DNA of 64,000 bases, taken from NCBI GenBank assembly GCA_030388725.1, contig CP128857.1:124001-188000 (forward strand). Reading direction: 5' to 3'. Position numbers and translations under genes: made by a program. Under the pieces are notes generated by a model. It worked only from the letters and a program-made list of their open reading frames with translations, had not been told where the DNA came from and did no database searches. How positions within the stretch are numbered: position 1 is the stretch's first letter; each line of letters starts with the position of its first letter. Shown piece by piece: positions 44,527 through 54,109 of this stretch. This stretch comes from Prodigiosinella aquatilis. GTDB taxonomy: Bacteria > Pseudomonadota > Gammaproteobacteria > Enterobacterales > Enterobacteriaceae.

Positions 44527-45489
44527 TTATTTCAGCACTTGCGGGTTGACGCAGTTCTCTTTCACGTTTCCGCTTAGGGCGGCGATCAGGTTATCGACCG
44601 CGCAGGCCGCCATACCGTAGCGGGTTTCATGGGTCGCCGAACCGATGTGCGGCAATGCCACCACGTTAGACAGTTTCAGCAACGGTGAATCTGTCGGCAA
44701 GGGTTCCTGTTCAAAAACATCCAGACCGGCGGCGAGAAGTGTACCGTTGGTCAATGCCTCAATCAGCGCCTGTTCATCCACCACCGGGCCGCGGCCAATA
44801 TTGATCAATATCGCACTGGGCTTCATCTTGGCCAGTTTCTCATGGTTGATCAGATGATAGGTCTGTTCAGTTAGCGGTAGGGTGATACACAGAAAATCTG
44901 ACTCAGCCAGCAGCGTATCCAACTCGCAATAGCGAGCGCTAAAACGGGTTTCCACTTCCTGATGATGGTGGCGGGCGTTGTACAACACCGGCATGCTGAA
45001 GCCAAAATGAGCCCGCTGCGCGACCGCCAGCCCGATACGTCCCATGCCCAGAATACCGATGGTTTTATGGTGCATATCTACGCCAAACCAGCTGCTGTCA
45101 ATACTGTCTTGCCACTCACCGGCCTTGACCCGCTCGGCCACTTCAACAGTTCGGCGCGCCGTCATCAGCATCAGTGTTATCACGGCATCAGCGACGGTTT
45201 CCGTCAATACTGTCGGCGTATGCATCAGTACCGCGCCTTTTTCACTCAGTGCCGTGACATCAATATTGTCGTATCCCACTGAAATGGTGGAGACGGCCCG
45301 CAGGCGTGGCAGATGGGCCAGAAATTCCCGCGTTACATTGGCGCTCGAACCGATCAGACCTTCAGCCTGCTGTAACACAGGGTGATCTGTGGGCGGCAAC
45401 CCATCAAAGGCGGTGACGGTAAAATGTTGTTCCAGACGAGCACGTAAATCATCAGGAATGCTTCTGTAGAGGATAACGCCAGGTTTCAT
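44527..45489 (-). CDS. ghrB: Glyoxylate/hydroxypyruvate reductase B
   Basis: GhrB is an NADPH-dependent 2-hydroxyacid dehydrogenase that reduces glyoxylate and hydroxypyruvate, and 2-ketogluconate-type acids. The 320 residues include STISVGYDNIDV, the coenzyme motif GILGMGRIGLAVAQRA near residue 148, the catalytic Arg in NIGRGPVVDE, Glu in VFEQEPL and His in PHIGSATHETR. The C-terminus ends in a CVNPQ segment, as in E. coli GhrB. It is adjacent to yiaC and tag. Confidence 0.95.
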   Translation of the reverse strand: MKPGVILYRSIPDDLRARLEQHFTVTAFDGLPPTDHPVLQQAEGLIGSSANVTREFLAHLPRLRAVSTISVGYDNIDVTALSEKGAVLMHTPTVLTETVADAVITLMLMTARRTVEVAERVKAGEWQDSIDSSWFGVDMHHKTIGILGMGRIGLAVAQRAHFGFSMPVLYNARHHHQEVETRFSARYCELDTLLAESDFLCITLPLTEQTYHLINHEKLAKMKPSAILINIGRGPVVDEQALIEALTNGTLLAAGLDVFEQEPLPTDSPLLKLSNVVALPHIGSATHETRYGMAACAVDNLIAALSGNVKENCVNPQVLK

Positions 45490-45848
45490 TATTCACTCCG
45501 AAAGATTGAGGTAGTTAAGAACCCGTCCCAGCGGAGGCTAATGCCCGTGGGGCTCAGAAAGATAAATCATATCAGGCATGATGGGGGCGCTGGCGAGATA
45601 CTGCAAGTGGGTCTGTGGGCGAGAATGGCATCGGGTGACAATCCACTTTTGTTATCCTGTTTTCTCTTCTCTTGAGCCGCCGGGTTTCTGAAGGGGGACA
45701 ACGAGACGGATTCCACGGACAAACCGGTTCTCTGGTCGTGTGAACGTGAGTTTGAAGGTGGCGCTATTCATGGCAACATTCCCTATGCCAGACAAGGGGG
45801 AAAACTGGGTAGACGGTATTGTGAGGCAGTGGCAAAAAATAGGAATAA
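45490..45848. other. Gap between ghrB and yiaC
   Basis: This 359-base gap holds the ghrB promoter and the 3' side of yiaC. The 80-codon plus frame at 45740 runs antisense into yiaC and has no support. Nothing else was recognised. Confidence 0.4.
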
Positions 45849-46280
45849 TTAGTTTTTATGCCATTGCTGAATCAGCAAGGTTGCCTGGGTTTCCCGTTGA
45901 AAACTTTCCTGTACGATCACAAATCCGTGTTTGCGGTAGAATGCGCAAGCACGGTGGTTTTGTTGATAAACTTCCAGACTGAGAATGGGAAAGTGCTGTT
46001 GAACCTGTTTCATCAAGGCTGCGCCGACGCCCTGGCCGTAAAAGCGGTGATGCACAAACAGCGCGCCAATGAAACGTTGATCCATTACGCTGATAAAGCC
46101 CCCGATACCTTCCTGTTCTTCATATACCCAGGTTTGTGACCGGGGAATATAGTGATTGCGTACTAACTCAAGGCTTTCCTGCCAATAATGCGGCGAGATA
46201 AACGGATGGGCCAGCGTGGTGCTTTCCAGCCAAAGTGGCAGCAACGCGGCTAAATCCTGTGGTTGATATTTCCTGATCAT
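45849..46280 (-). CDS. yiaC: GNAT-family N-acetyltransferase, YiaC-like
   Basis: The 143-residue acetyltransferase has the acetyl-CoA-binding motif A region VHHRFYGQGVGAALMKQVQQ near residues 77-96 and LSLEVYQQNHRACAFYRKHGF after it. It starts 11 bases after tag, with which it forms an operon as in E. coli. E. coli YiaC has been described as a protein lysine acetyltransferase; the role here is inferred from that similarity. Confidence 0.9.
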   Translation of the reverse strand: MIRKYQPQDLAALLPLWLESTTLAHPFISPHYWQESLELVRNHYIPRSQTWVYEEQEGIGGFISVMDQRFIGALFVHHRFYGQGVGAALMKQVQQHFPILSLEVYQQNHRACAFYRKHGFVIVQESFQRETQATLLIQQWHKN

Positions 46281-46291
46281 AAATACTGTCC

Positions 46292-46840
46292 TTAGCGGAA
46301 AACGCAGTCTGTCATATGGTCGTTGACTAATCCTCCGGCTTGCATGAATGCATAACAGATTGTGGAACCGATAAACTTAAAACCGCGCTTTTTCAGCGCC
46401 TTCGACATGGTATCGGAAAGTTCGGTTTTGGCAGGGACTTCTGCCAGCGTAGTGTAATGGTTGATGATCGGCTGATGGTTGACGAACGACCAGATAAAGT
46501 CGGAAAAAAGCTCGCCCTGTGTTTCCATCGCCAGCCAGGCGCGGGCGTTACTGATGACAGCTTCTATTTTCAATCTGTTGCGGATAATGCCACTGTTCTG
46601 CATCAATTCCTGCACATCTTCCTGTGTCATCCGGGCGATCAACTGGGGAGTAAACTGGTAGAAGCAGCGACGATAGTTTTCTCGCTTTTTGAGCACAGTT
46701 ATCCAGGATAACCCGGCTTGTTGCCCCTCCAGACATAACAATTCAAACAGCTTTAGGCTATCGGTACAGGGTTTTCCCCATTCTTGATCATGATAATCCT
46801 GATACAACGTATCCTGCGTAACCCAGCCACAACGTTTCAC
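46292..46840 (-). CDS. tag: DNA-3-methyladenine glycosylase I
   Basis: Tag removes 3-methyladenine from alkylated DNA. The GTG at 46840 gives the family start KRCGWVTQDTLYQDYHDQEWG with zinc-binding Cys near the N-terminus; GGAA lies just upstream. Signature segments are CLEGQQAGLSWITVLKKREN and SKALKKRGFKFIGSTICYAF. The frame is open to 47005 but those extra residues are unlike the family. The 182-residue length is close to E. coli Tag. Confidence 0.94.
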   Translation of the reverse strand: MKRCGWVTQDTLYQDYHDQEWGKPCTDSLKLFELLCLEGQQAGLSWITVLKKRENYRRCFYQFTPQLIARMTQEDVQELMQNSGIIRNRLKIEAVISNARAWLAMETQGELFSDFIWSFVNHQPIINHYTTLAEVPAKTELSDTMSKALKKRGFKFIGSTICYAFMQAGGLVNDHMTDCVFR

Positions 46841-47051
46841 GATAATTTCCTTATGCTTGTTTAGCCTGTTATGCGGTTGCCATTTTGCGACGATGTTGCT
46901 ATTGATCATGGCCGGTGTGGGTTTTGCCAGCCGAGCGGTTAGTCGTGCATTAATGATTACTTGAACTGAACGCAGATGCAACTGATCCCCCTCGGCAACA
47001 ATCATAATGCTGATTTATTTTGATTTGAAAGAATGACAGGAGGGGATACTA

Positions 47052-47858
47052 ATGGGAATGGAGTGGATACTGGCCTATCTGGCACTGGGTGCCGTGGTCG
47101 GATTTATGGCTGGATTACTCGGGATCGGTGGGGGTGGCATTATGGTGCCGATACTCACGGCGTTGTTTGCCATTCAAGGTGTGCAGGAAACGCATCTGGT
47201 GCATATGGCTCTGGGAACCTCAATGGCGGCCATCGTGGTGACCGCCATTTCCAGTCTGCGCACTCATCACCAGTATCAGGCTGTGTTGTGGCCGGTGGTA
47301 TGGCGGATTACGCCGGCGATTTTAATCGGTACTTTTACCGCAACCTGGTTGGCAGCACTACTTCCAACACAGGTGCTGGCTATTTTTTTCTCCTGTTTTA
47401 TGGCTTACGTCGCGTTGCAGATGGTATTGAACATAAAACCCAAACCTAATCGGCAGTTACCCGGTATGGCAGGTATTTCATTGGCGGGTCTGAGTATTGG
47501 CGGCATTTCCGCCCTGGTGGCGATTGGCGGCGGTTCATTAACAGTCCCTTTTCTTACCTGGTGCAACGTGCGTATTCAGCAGGCAATTGGTACTTCGGCG
47601 GCGGTCGGGCTGCCGATTGCGCTGTCCGGGGCGCTGGGTTATATGATCAACGGCTGGTCGGCAAGTGGACTGCCTGCGTATAGTCTTGGCTATGTCTCTC
47701 TGCCGGCGGTGGTATTGATTTCTGCCGTCAGCTTTTTTACCGCCCCAGTGGGTGCCAGGCTGGCGCATCGCCTGCCGGTAGCTACCTTGAGAAAGGTGTT
47801 CGCCGGGTTGCTGGTATTGCTCAGTCTGAAGATGTTGCAAACCGTATTCAGTGGCTAG
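47052..47858 (+). CDS. TauE/SafE-family sulfite/anion permease
   Basis: The 268-residue membrane protein has about eight hydrophobic segments and the duplicated TauE/SafE motif: GFMAGLLGIGGGGIMVPIL near residue 18 and GISALVAIGGGSLTVPFL near residue 156. Members move sulfite, sulfoacetate or related organosulfur anions. AGGAGGGG precedes the ATG at 47052. It is divergent from tag and followed by glyQ. The exact substrate is not evident. Confidence 0.9.
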   Translation: MGMEWILAYLALGAVVGFMAGLLGIGGGGIMVPILTALFAIQGVQETHLVHMALGTSMAAIVVTAISSLRTHHQYQAVLWPVVWRITPAILIGTFTATWLAALLPTQVLAIFFSCFMAYVALQMVLNIKPKPNRQLPGMAGISLAGLSIGGISALVAIGGGSLTVPFLTWCNVRIQQAIGTSAAVGLPIALSGALGYMINGWSASGLPAYSLGYVSLPAVVLISAVSFFTAPVGARLAHRLPVATLRKVFAGLLVLLSLKMLQTVFSG

Positions 47859-47976
47859 GTTCCTTAAAAATCCTCATCAGGATGAAGTTGTTGCCGCATT
47901 CTGGCTGTATATCTTGCATTCAGAGGGTATACTGGCGCCTTCATTATAAATCCACTTGTACGCGTGCGAATCCAAC

Positions 47977-48891
47977 ATGCAAAAGTTTGATACCAAGACC
48001 TTCCAGGGCCTGATCCTGACGTTACAGGATTACTGGGCGCGTCAGGGCTGCACCATTGTCCAACCGCTGGACATGGAAGTTGGCGCTGGAACTTCCCATC
48101 CTATGACTTGCCTGCGGGCGATCGGCCCGGAGCCGATTGCCGCAGCTTATGTGCAGCCTTCCCGTCGTCCTACCGATGGCCGCTACGGTGAAAACCCAAA
48201 CCGGTTGCAACACTATTACCAGTTCCAGGTGATTATTAAACCCTCACCGGACAACATTCAGGAACTGTACCTCGGTTCACTGAAAGAACTGGGGCTGGAC
48301 CCGACTATTCATGACATCCGTTTTGTGGAAGATAACTGGGAAAACCCGACGCTGGGTGCCTGGGGACTGGGTTGGGAAGTGTGGCTGAACGGCATGGAAG
48401 TTACGCAGTTCACCTACTTTCAGCAGGTGGGCGGTCTGGAATGTAAGCCGGTTACCGGTGAGATCACCTACGGTCTGGAACGTCTGGCCATGTACATTCA
48501 GGGTGTAGACAGTGTGTACGATCTGGTGTGGAGCAATGGTCCGCTAGGTACAACCACCTACGGCGACGTGTTCCATCAGAACGAAGTGGAACAGTCCACC
48601 TACAACTTTGAATATGCCGACGTGGATTTCCTGTTCACCTGTTTTGAACAGTATGAAAAAGAAGCCCAGCAGTTGCTGGCGCTGGAAAATCCACTGCCGT
48701 TACCGGCTTACGAACGTATTCTGAAAGCGGCTCACAGCTTTAACCTGCTGGATGCCCGCAAAGCCATTTCCGTTACCGAACGTCAACGCTACATTCTGCG
48801 TATACGCGCCCTGACCAAAGCGGTAGCCGAAGCTTATTATGCCTCCCGTGAGGCGTTGGGCTTCCCGATGTGCAATAAAAAAGAGAGCTAA
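47977..48891 (+). CDS. glyQ: Glycine--tRNA ligase alpha subunit
   Basis: The catalytic alpha subunit of the heterotetrameric bacterial glycyl-tRNA synthetase is 304 residues from MQKFDTKTFQGLILTLQDYW. Class II motifs occur in MEVGAGTSHPMTCLRAIGPE, YQFQVIIKPSP and EITYGLERLAMYIQGV. The frame opens at 47956 but the ATG at 47977 is the conserved start. glyS follows nine bases after the stop. Confidence 0.97.
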   Translation: MQKFDTKTFQGLILTLQDYWARQGCTIVQPLDMEVGAGTSHPMTCLRAIGPEPIAAAYVQPSRRPTDGRYGENPNRLQHYYQFQVIIKPSPDNIQELYLGSLKELGLDPTIHDIRFVEDNWENPTLGAWGLGWEVWLNGMEVTQFTYFQQVGGLECKPVTGEITYGLERLAMYIQGVDSVYDLVWSNGPLGTTTYGDVFHQNEVEQSTYNFEYADVDFLFTCFEQYEKEAQQLLALENPLPLPAYERILKAAHSFNLLDARKAISVTERQRYILRIRALTKAVAEAYYASREALGFPMCNKKES

Positions 48892-48900
48892 GAGGCCGTC

Positions 48901-50969
48901 ATGACAGACAAGACTTTTCTGGTGGAAATTGGCACGGAAGAGCTGCCGCCGAAGGCTCTCCGTAATTTAGCGCAATCTTTTGCCGACAACTTTACGGCTG
49001 AACTGGATGCCGCCGGGCTGGTTTATCAAACCGTAAACTGGTTCGCCGCCCCGCGCCGGCTAGCACTGAAAGTGACTGGCATGAGCGCCGCGCAGCCCGA
49101 TCGTGAAGTAGAAAAGCGTGGTCCGGCGATTGCCGCTGCCTTTGGCACGGACGGTAAGCCGACCAAAGCGGCTGAAGGGTGGGCTCGCGGTTGTGGTATT
49201 ACCGTTGAACAGGCTGAACGCCTGGCAACCGACAAAGGCGAATGGCTGCTGTTCCGTGCGCAGGTAAAAGGTGCAGCGGCGCAAACCCTGTTACCGGGTA
49301 TGGTCAGCAATGCGTTGGCTAAATTGCCGATCCCGAAACTGATGCGTTGGGGTGACAAAGAAACCCAGTTTGTGCGTCCGGTGCATACCGTGACTATGCT
49401 GCTGGGTGACGAACTGGTGCCGGGTACGGTGTTGGGTATTGATTCCGCCCGTACTATTCGCGGTCATCGTTTTATGGGCGAGTCGGAATTCACTATCGAC
49501 AATGCCGACCAGTATCCGCAGATTCTGCTGGAACGCGGTAAGGTCATGGCTGACTACGACGTTCGTAAAGCCAAAATCAAAGCGGATGCCGAAGCGGCGG
49601 CCCACAAGATTGGTGGTAATGCCGATCTGAGCGACAGCTTGCTGGAAGAAGTTACCTCGCTGGTGGAGTGGCCAGTGGTGCTGACGGCGAAATTTGAAGA
49701 GAAATTCCTGGCGGTACCGGCAGAAGCGCTGGTGTACACCATGAAAGGCGACCAGAAATATTTTCCAGTGTATGACAATAACGGCAAGTTGCTGCCCAAT
49801 TTCATTTTCGTCGCCAATATTGAGTCCAAAGATCCGCAACAGATTATTGCCGGTAACGAGAAAGTGGTGCGCCCACGTCTGGCTGATGCCGAGTTTTTTT
49901 CAATACCGACCGTAAGAGACGTCTGGAAGATCATCTGCCGCGTCTGCAAACTGTGCTGTTCCAGCAGCAACTGGGTACGTTGCGTGACAAGACCGACCGT
50001 ATTCAGGTGTTGTCTGGCTGGGTAGCGGCTCAGATTGGGGCTGATGTTGAGCACGCGAAACGCGCAGGTTTGCTGTCCAAATGCGACCTGATGACTAACA
50101 TGGTGTTCGAATTCACCGATACACAAGGTGTGATGGGTATGCACTATGCGCGTCATGACGGTGAAGACGAAAACGTAGCCGTTGCGCTCAACGAACAGTA
50201 TCAACCGCGCTTTGCTGGTGATGAACTGCCGTCTTCCCCGGTAGCTTGTGCGCTGGCGATTGCCGATAAGATGGACACACTGGCCGGGATTTTCGGTATC
50301 GGTCAGCATCCGAAAGGTGATAAAGACCCGTTTGCCTTACGCCGTGCGGCTCTTGGCGCGTTGCGTATCATCGTGGAAAAACATCTGCCTCTGGATTTGC
50401 AAACGTTGACGGAAGAAGCGGTGCGTCTGTATGGCGACAAGTTAACTAACATTAACGTGGTGGACGATGTGATCGAATTCATGCTGGGCCGTTTCCGTGC
50501 CTGGTATCAGGAAGAAGGTCACAGCGTGGATACCATTCAGGCCGTGCTGGCGCGTCGTCCGACGCGTCCGGCAGATTTTGATGCCCGCATGAAAGCGGTG
50601 AGTCATTTCCGCACGCTGGATGCGGCGACCGCGTTGGCCGCTGCCAATAAACGCGTATCCAACATCCTGGCGAAATCCACAGAACCCTTGAACGACAATG
50701 TGCAGGCTGCATTACTGAAAGAGAAAGAAGAAATTCAGTTGGCGACGTATGTCACCGCACTCACCAGTAAGCTGGCACCGTGGTTTGCTGAAGGGCGTTA
50801 TCAGGAGGCGCTGGTGGAACTGGCGCAATTGCGTGAACCGATAGATAGCTTCTTCGATAAGGTAATGGTTAACGCCGATGATCAGCAGGTGCGAATCAAC
50901 CGCCTGACGCTGCTCAACGAACTGCGTAACCTGTTCCTGAAAGTGGCGGATATCTCTGTATTGCAGTAA
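48901..50969 (+). CDS. glyS: Glycine--tRNA ligase beta subunit, with an apparent -1 frameshift
   Basis: The beta subunit binds tRNA and is essential. The gene reads correctly from MTDKTFLVEIGTEELPPKAL to RPRLADAEFF. It then leaves frame at a run of seven T (49894-49900) and would stop at 50025. From about 49901 the second frame continues normally with TVLFQQQLGTLRDKTDRIQ to the natural stop near KVADISVLQ. One extra T would restore the conserved FFFNTDRK-type sequence and give about 689 residues. No other lesion was seen. A homopolymer error in the assembly is the simplest reading. Confidence 0.93.
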
Positions 50970-50990
50970 CGGTATTGAGTAGAAAAGACC

Positions 50991-51012
50991 AAACGGGGCT
51001 GCGGCCCCGTTT
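50991..51012 (+). terminator. Hairpin terminator of glyQS
   Basis: AAACGGGGC and GCCCCGTTT form a perfect 9-base stem with a TGCG loop, 21 bases after the glyS stop, followed by a short T-containing stretch (GAGTTTG). Confidence 0.75.
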
Positions 51013-51183
51013 GAGTTTGATGACAAAATGGGTATAGCGGTAATAATGGGGAGATCATAAAGATGCCGCAAGTATCTCCCTGTAAGCTCAAGCCGTGCCA
51101 TCCTTGGTGCGGATGCTGGCTTTCCTCTTCTCTCCCGTCGTCACCGTTCTGACGTCTTACATAGGTTTGTACGGTATACATGG

Positions 51184-52185
51184 TTAGGCGGGAATGCTGC
51201 CTGTATCGCTTGATATCTCCTGTATCACCTTCTGCACCCAGGTGGAGAGTGTATATTGGTTGTAAATCTCTTCTGGAATCGGTTTATAAGGTGAGTGGAT
51301 AAAATCGGGATTGATATGCCAACTCTGATTCAAGATATGAATATTGTTATCGTTATAAAAATCATAATCCACAGTATGAGTATTGGAAGTAATCAGTTTG
51401 CGCTGATAAGCCATGGACTCATAAACACGAAATGACAACCCAGCCTGCTGGCCCTGTAGTAAATCCAGAATAGAACGAGAGTTATCTATTTCACGTGCAA
51501 GTTCATTACCCAACAATGGTTTATTGGCTATTTTTAGCCTGGTATCCTTTATCTGTTTTCTTTTCTTATCATTATCAGCATAGAAAATAATATTTGATGT
51601 GAGTTCAGGGTTCTGGTCCAGAAAATAGATAGCCTGTTTATACCTTGCTTCAGTAAAACTCATAATGGAAAAGACATCATATTCACAGTCCTGATAAAGC
51701 ATATTACTTTTCCAGTCAGGCTCAATATAGTTGTTTATCTTGGTGAAGTGATATTGATTACAGTCTACATGATCGTAGCTGAGCACATGATCAAACTGGC
51801 TGAGATATAATGCGTTGTTGGGCGCTTTCTTCAGGCTGTCCCATAACACCGCGACCAGTTTTTGGCTATATTGTTGCAGTATCGCAAAATGTTGTTCGTT
51901 AAACAGCTTTGGCTCCGTCATGATGATGGTGTCAAAAGGTTCTCTGCCGATAAAGAAATTATGCAGGCCCAATGTGATCTGGTTATCGAGGGACAGACGT
52001 TTGTAATTCTTTCCGGTGATTATTTTATAGATTTTGGCGATGAACCAGTGGCGTGAATCAAAATAGGTAAACGTGGATAAATCACGATGATCAATATGGA
52101 TAACGTCATGACCCTGTCTTTGCATCTCCTTGACGATTGGGGTAGCCAGATCCGCCCAGTTCGGGCAAATAAACAGCAAACGCAT
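51184..52185 (-). CDS. Glycosyltransferase-like protein, AT-rich
   Basis: The 333-residue protein has a Rossmann-like start MRLLFICPNWADLATPIVKEM and, near residue 240, DLLQGQQAGLSFRVYESMAYQRKLI, the nucleotide-sugar-binding pattern seen in surface-polysaccharide glycosyltransferases. No membrane segments, so it is probably cytosolic or peripheral. It is much more AT-rich than glyS and stands alone, with an unassigned stretch of about 170 bases on its 3' side. Lipopolysaccharide-core or O-chain modification is possible; acceptor and donor are unknown. Confidence 0.62.
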   Translation of the reverse strand: MRLLFICPNWADLATPIVKEMQRQGHDVIHIDHRDLSTFTYFDSRHWFIAKIYKIITGKNYKRLSLDNQITLGLHNFFIGREPFDTIIMTEPKLFNEQHFAILQQYSQKLVAVLWDSLKKAPNNALYLSQFDHVLSYDHVDCNQYHFTKINNYIEPDWKSNMLYQDCEYDVFSIMSFTEARYKQAIYFLDQNPELTSNIIFYADNDKKRKQIKDTRLKIANKPLLGNELAREIDNSRSILDLLQGQQAGLSFRVYESMAYQRKLITSNTHTVDYDFYNDNNIHILNQSWHINPDFIHSPYKPIPEEIYNQYTLSTWVQKVIQEISSDTGSIPA

Positions 52186-52350
52186 AATCCATCATCCTTA
52201 AAATGCCTACCGCCATGTTAATTCATGATGCAGTAAGAATAATTATTTGATGTCTACATCATAGTGACAATATATTTTTTATTTCGACAAAGTATAACAT
52301 TGGATGATTATTTGAATCTATGCATACCAGGTGGCTATCGTCTCGACATC

Positions 52351-52481
52351 TATAATAGCCTTCATCTTCCAAGATACAGGTGTGCTGGCTTTCCTCTCTC
52401 ACCCCCAGTCACATACCGGAGTATGTTCCTGGGGACTCACTGCGTTACCGCCTTCTTGCAACTCGAATTATTTAGGGTGTA
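52351..52481. repeat. Enterobacterial dispersed intergenic repeat
   Basis: This 131-base element starts with TATAATAGCCTTCATCTTCC and ends with TGCAACTCGAATTATTTAGG. Its middle holds the complementary arms CCCCCAGTCACATAC and GTATGTTCCTGGGG. From memory, this matches a dispersed palindromic repeat common between genes in Yersinia, Serratia and Pectobacteriaceae. It lies in the 367-base gap between the glycosyltransferase gene and the end of the DapA-family gene; the rest of the gap shows nothing. Confidence 0.75.
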
Positions 52482-52552
52482 CCTGCTGGCTATCTCTCAA
52501 TGCGTGCTAAAACACTCGCATAATGCTATTACGTTGCGCCAGACTTGGATTA

Positions 52553-53464
52553 TTAATTCAGGGTCAGACTGACTCCACTTTCACGGCAAAGTTGAGTTAG
52601 TGCCTGACGCAGGGTAGTGACTTGTTCGGCATTCAGATCCAACTGTGGTTTACGCATGTGGCCGGCATTGAGCCCGCGGATGTTTAGCGCAGCTTTGAAA
52701 ACGGCCATATTCGCGCCATTAGTCAGTAAATCGCCAAAACGTACCGCAATTGCTTGCCAGCGTTGCGCTTCAGCAAGGTTGCCCTGTTTGAATGCCTGAT
52801 AAACCTTCACATAAGGTTCCGGGAATACACATGAACAGCCAGAAACGGTGCCATCGCAGCCCATGGTCAACATGCTGGCAAAGAGTTTGTCCGCACCATG
52901 CAACACGGAGAATCCCTCTGCTATATTGAGATACTCCACTGTGCGAGCCATATCGGCAAAACTGTATTTCACACCGACCACGTTTGTCGTGCGCGCCATA
53001 ATATTTTTGATAACACTGGTTTTGAGATCGTTTGCCGCACACTGTGGAATGTTGTACAGATAAACGGGCATGGTTGTGGGAATGCTGTTCGCCACGGCAA
53101 CAAAATACTCCTCCATTTCCGTATCGTTACAACCAAAAAACTGTGGCGTTACCACACCAATGCCTTGCGCTCCTGCCGCAACCGCGTGCTGAGCGAGTTC
53201 GATAGTATCGTCCTGGCGCATGCAACCGACATGGATAAAAACGGGAACTCGGTTTTTAGCGGTCTTAATGACCGTCTCGGCAATGGCTTTTCTTTCTGCC
53301 AGTGTCATTCTCAGCATTTCACCGGTCGTGCCACAGGGATACAGACAGTTAACTCCATGGCTGATCAGCATTTCAGTTAGCTGAGCCAAGGCGTCTATGT
53401 CAGGAGTATCGTCAGAAGTAAACGGGGTAACCATGGCGGTTGTAACGCCGAATAATTTTGTCAT
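52553..53464 (-). CDS. DapA-family (dihydrodipicolinate synthase-like) aldolase
   Basis: The 303-residue TIM-barrel lyase has the pyruvate-binding GTTGEMLRMTLAER (residues 45-58), proton-shuttle Tyr137 in VYLYNIP and Schiff-base Lys166 in VVGVKYSFA. Such enzymes cleave or form 2-oxo-3-deoxy sugar acids as well as dihydrodipicolinate. It is the last gene of the DeoR-PfkB/TctCBA/DhaKL operon, so a catabolic aldolase releasing pyruvate is more likely than lysine synthesis. Substrate unknown. Confidence 0.88.
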   Translation of the reverse strand: MTKLFGVTTAMVTPFTSDDTPDIDALAQLTEMLISHGVNCLYPCGTTGEMLRMTLAERKAIAETVIKTAKNRVPVFIHVGCMRQDDTIELAQHAVAAGAQGIGVVTPQFFGCNDTEMEEYFVAVANSIPTTMPVYLYNIPQCAANDLKTSVIKNIMARTTNVVGVKYSFADMARTVEYLNIAEGFSVLHGADKLFASMLTMGCDGTVSGCSCVFPEPYVKVYQAFKQGNLAEAQRWQAIAVRFGDLLTNGANMAVFKAALNIRGLNAGHMRKPQLDLNAEQVTTLRQALTQLCRESGVSLTLN

Positions 53465-53506
53465 TTTTCTATCCTGTTAGGTGCAATTATGTGATCAAAA
53501 TGGGGT

Positions 53507-54109
53507 TTACAAGGCATCGATCAGAACCTTTATCGCTAACATTCCGGGGTCATCCAGACCTTGTGATTTTTCAGGGAACATACGGGCGCGGCCCAGTAAA
53601 TTAGGGCGGGGGCGAAATGTGTCCAGTGTTTGCTGGCAACTGAGCCTGGCGGCGTGCTTCATTTCATCGAACGTGCTGATCGATGTGAGCTCATTAGCCA
53701 GGGCGTTCACGATATCCAGGACTGATTTTTGGCCTAATTCACCTTTACCACGCTGTGTCATGGCCGTCACTGCGGTGGCGAGCAAAGGGGCAATATCACT
53801 ACAGGAGAGCTGTTTTTTTCCCTTGCAAGATTTCGCCGCGGCCATAAAGGCTGTTGCCATGAGCGTGCCAAAAGAGGATGAACATGCCAGTTGAAATGAT
53901 TTTGATAGAGTAAACAGTGCCGTTCCCCAGTCCTCATCGAGGTTTACACTATCTTCCCGTGCTTGTGTCCAGCCACGGGAAAAGGTTACTCCTAAATCAC
54001 CATCACCCAGTTGAGCATCTGCTGCGCAAAGAAATGCCTGCTGTTCAAGTGCGGCTTGTTGAATGCGGGCGATGGCCTGTTTTAAGTGTTCGGTTGTCAG
54101 AGTGTTCAT
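53507..54109 (-). CDS. DhaL-type (DAK2) kinase subunit
   Basis: The 200-residue DAK2 domain has the nucleotide/Mg-binding segment CAADAQLGDGDLGVTFSRGW near residues 30-49 and a helical barrel pattern after it. The start at 54109 overlaps the DhaK stop (ATGA). It supplies ATP to the covalently held substrate in the DhaK partner. No DhaM (PTS) gene is present, so it probably uses ATP directly. It may act on dihydroxyacetone, erythrulose or a related ketose; the substrate is not known. Confidence 0.88.
   Translation of the reverse strand: MNTLTTEHLKQAIARIQQAALEQQAFLCAADAQLGDGDLGVTFSRGWTQAREDSVNLDEDWGTALFTLSKSFQLACSSSFGTLMATAFMAAAKSCKGKKQLSCSDIAPLLATAVTAMTQRGKGELGQKSVLDIVNALANELTSISTFDEMKHAARLSCQQTLDTFRPRPNLLGRARMFPEKSQGLDDPGMLAIKVLIDAL

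Noticed and set aside
45740..45982. 80-codon plus-strand ORF between ghrB and yiaC
   Set aside because: Runs antisense into yiaC and has no family resemblance.
51060..51180. Second copy of the enterobacterial repeat downstream of glyS
   Set aside because: Only a short GCTGGCTTTCCTC stretch is shared; the conserved end sequence is missing.
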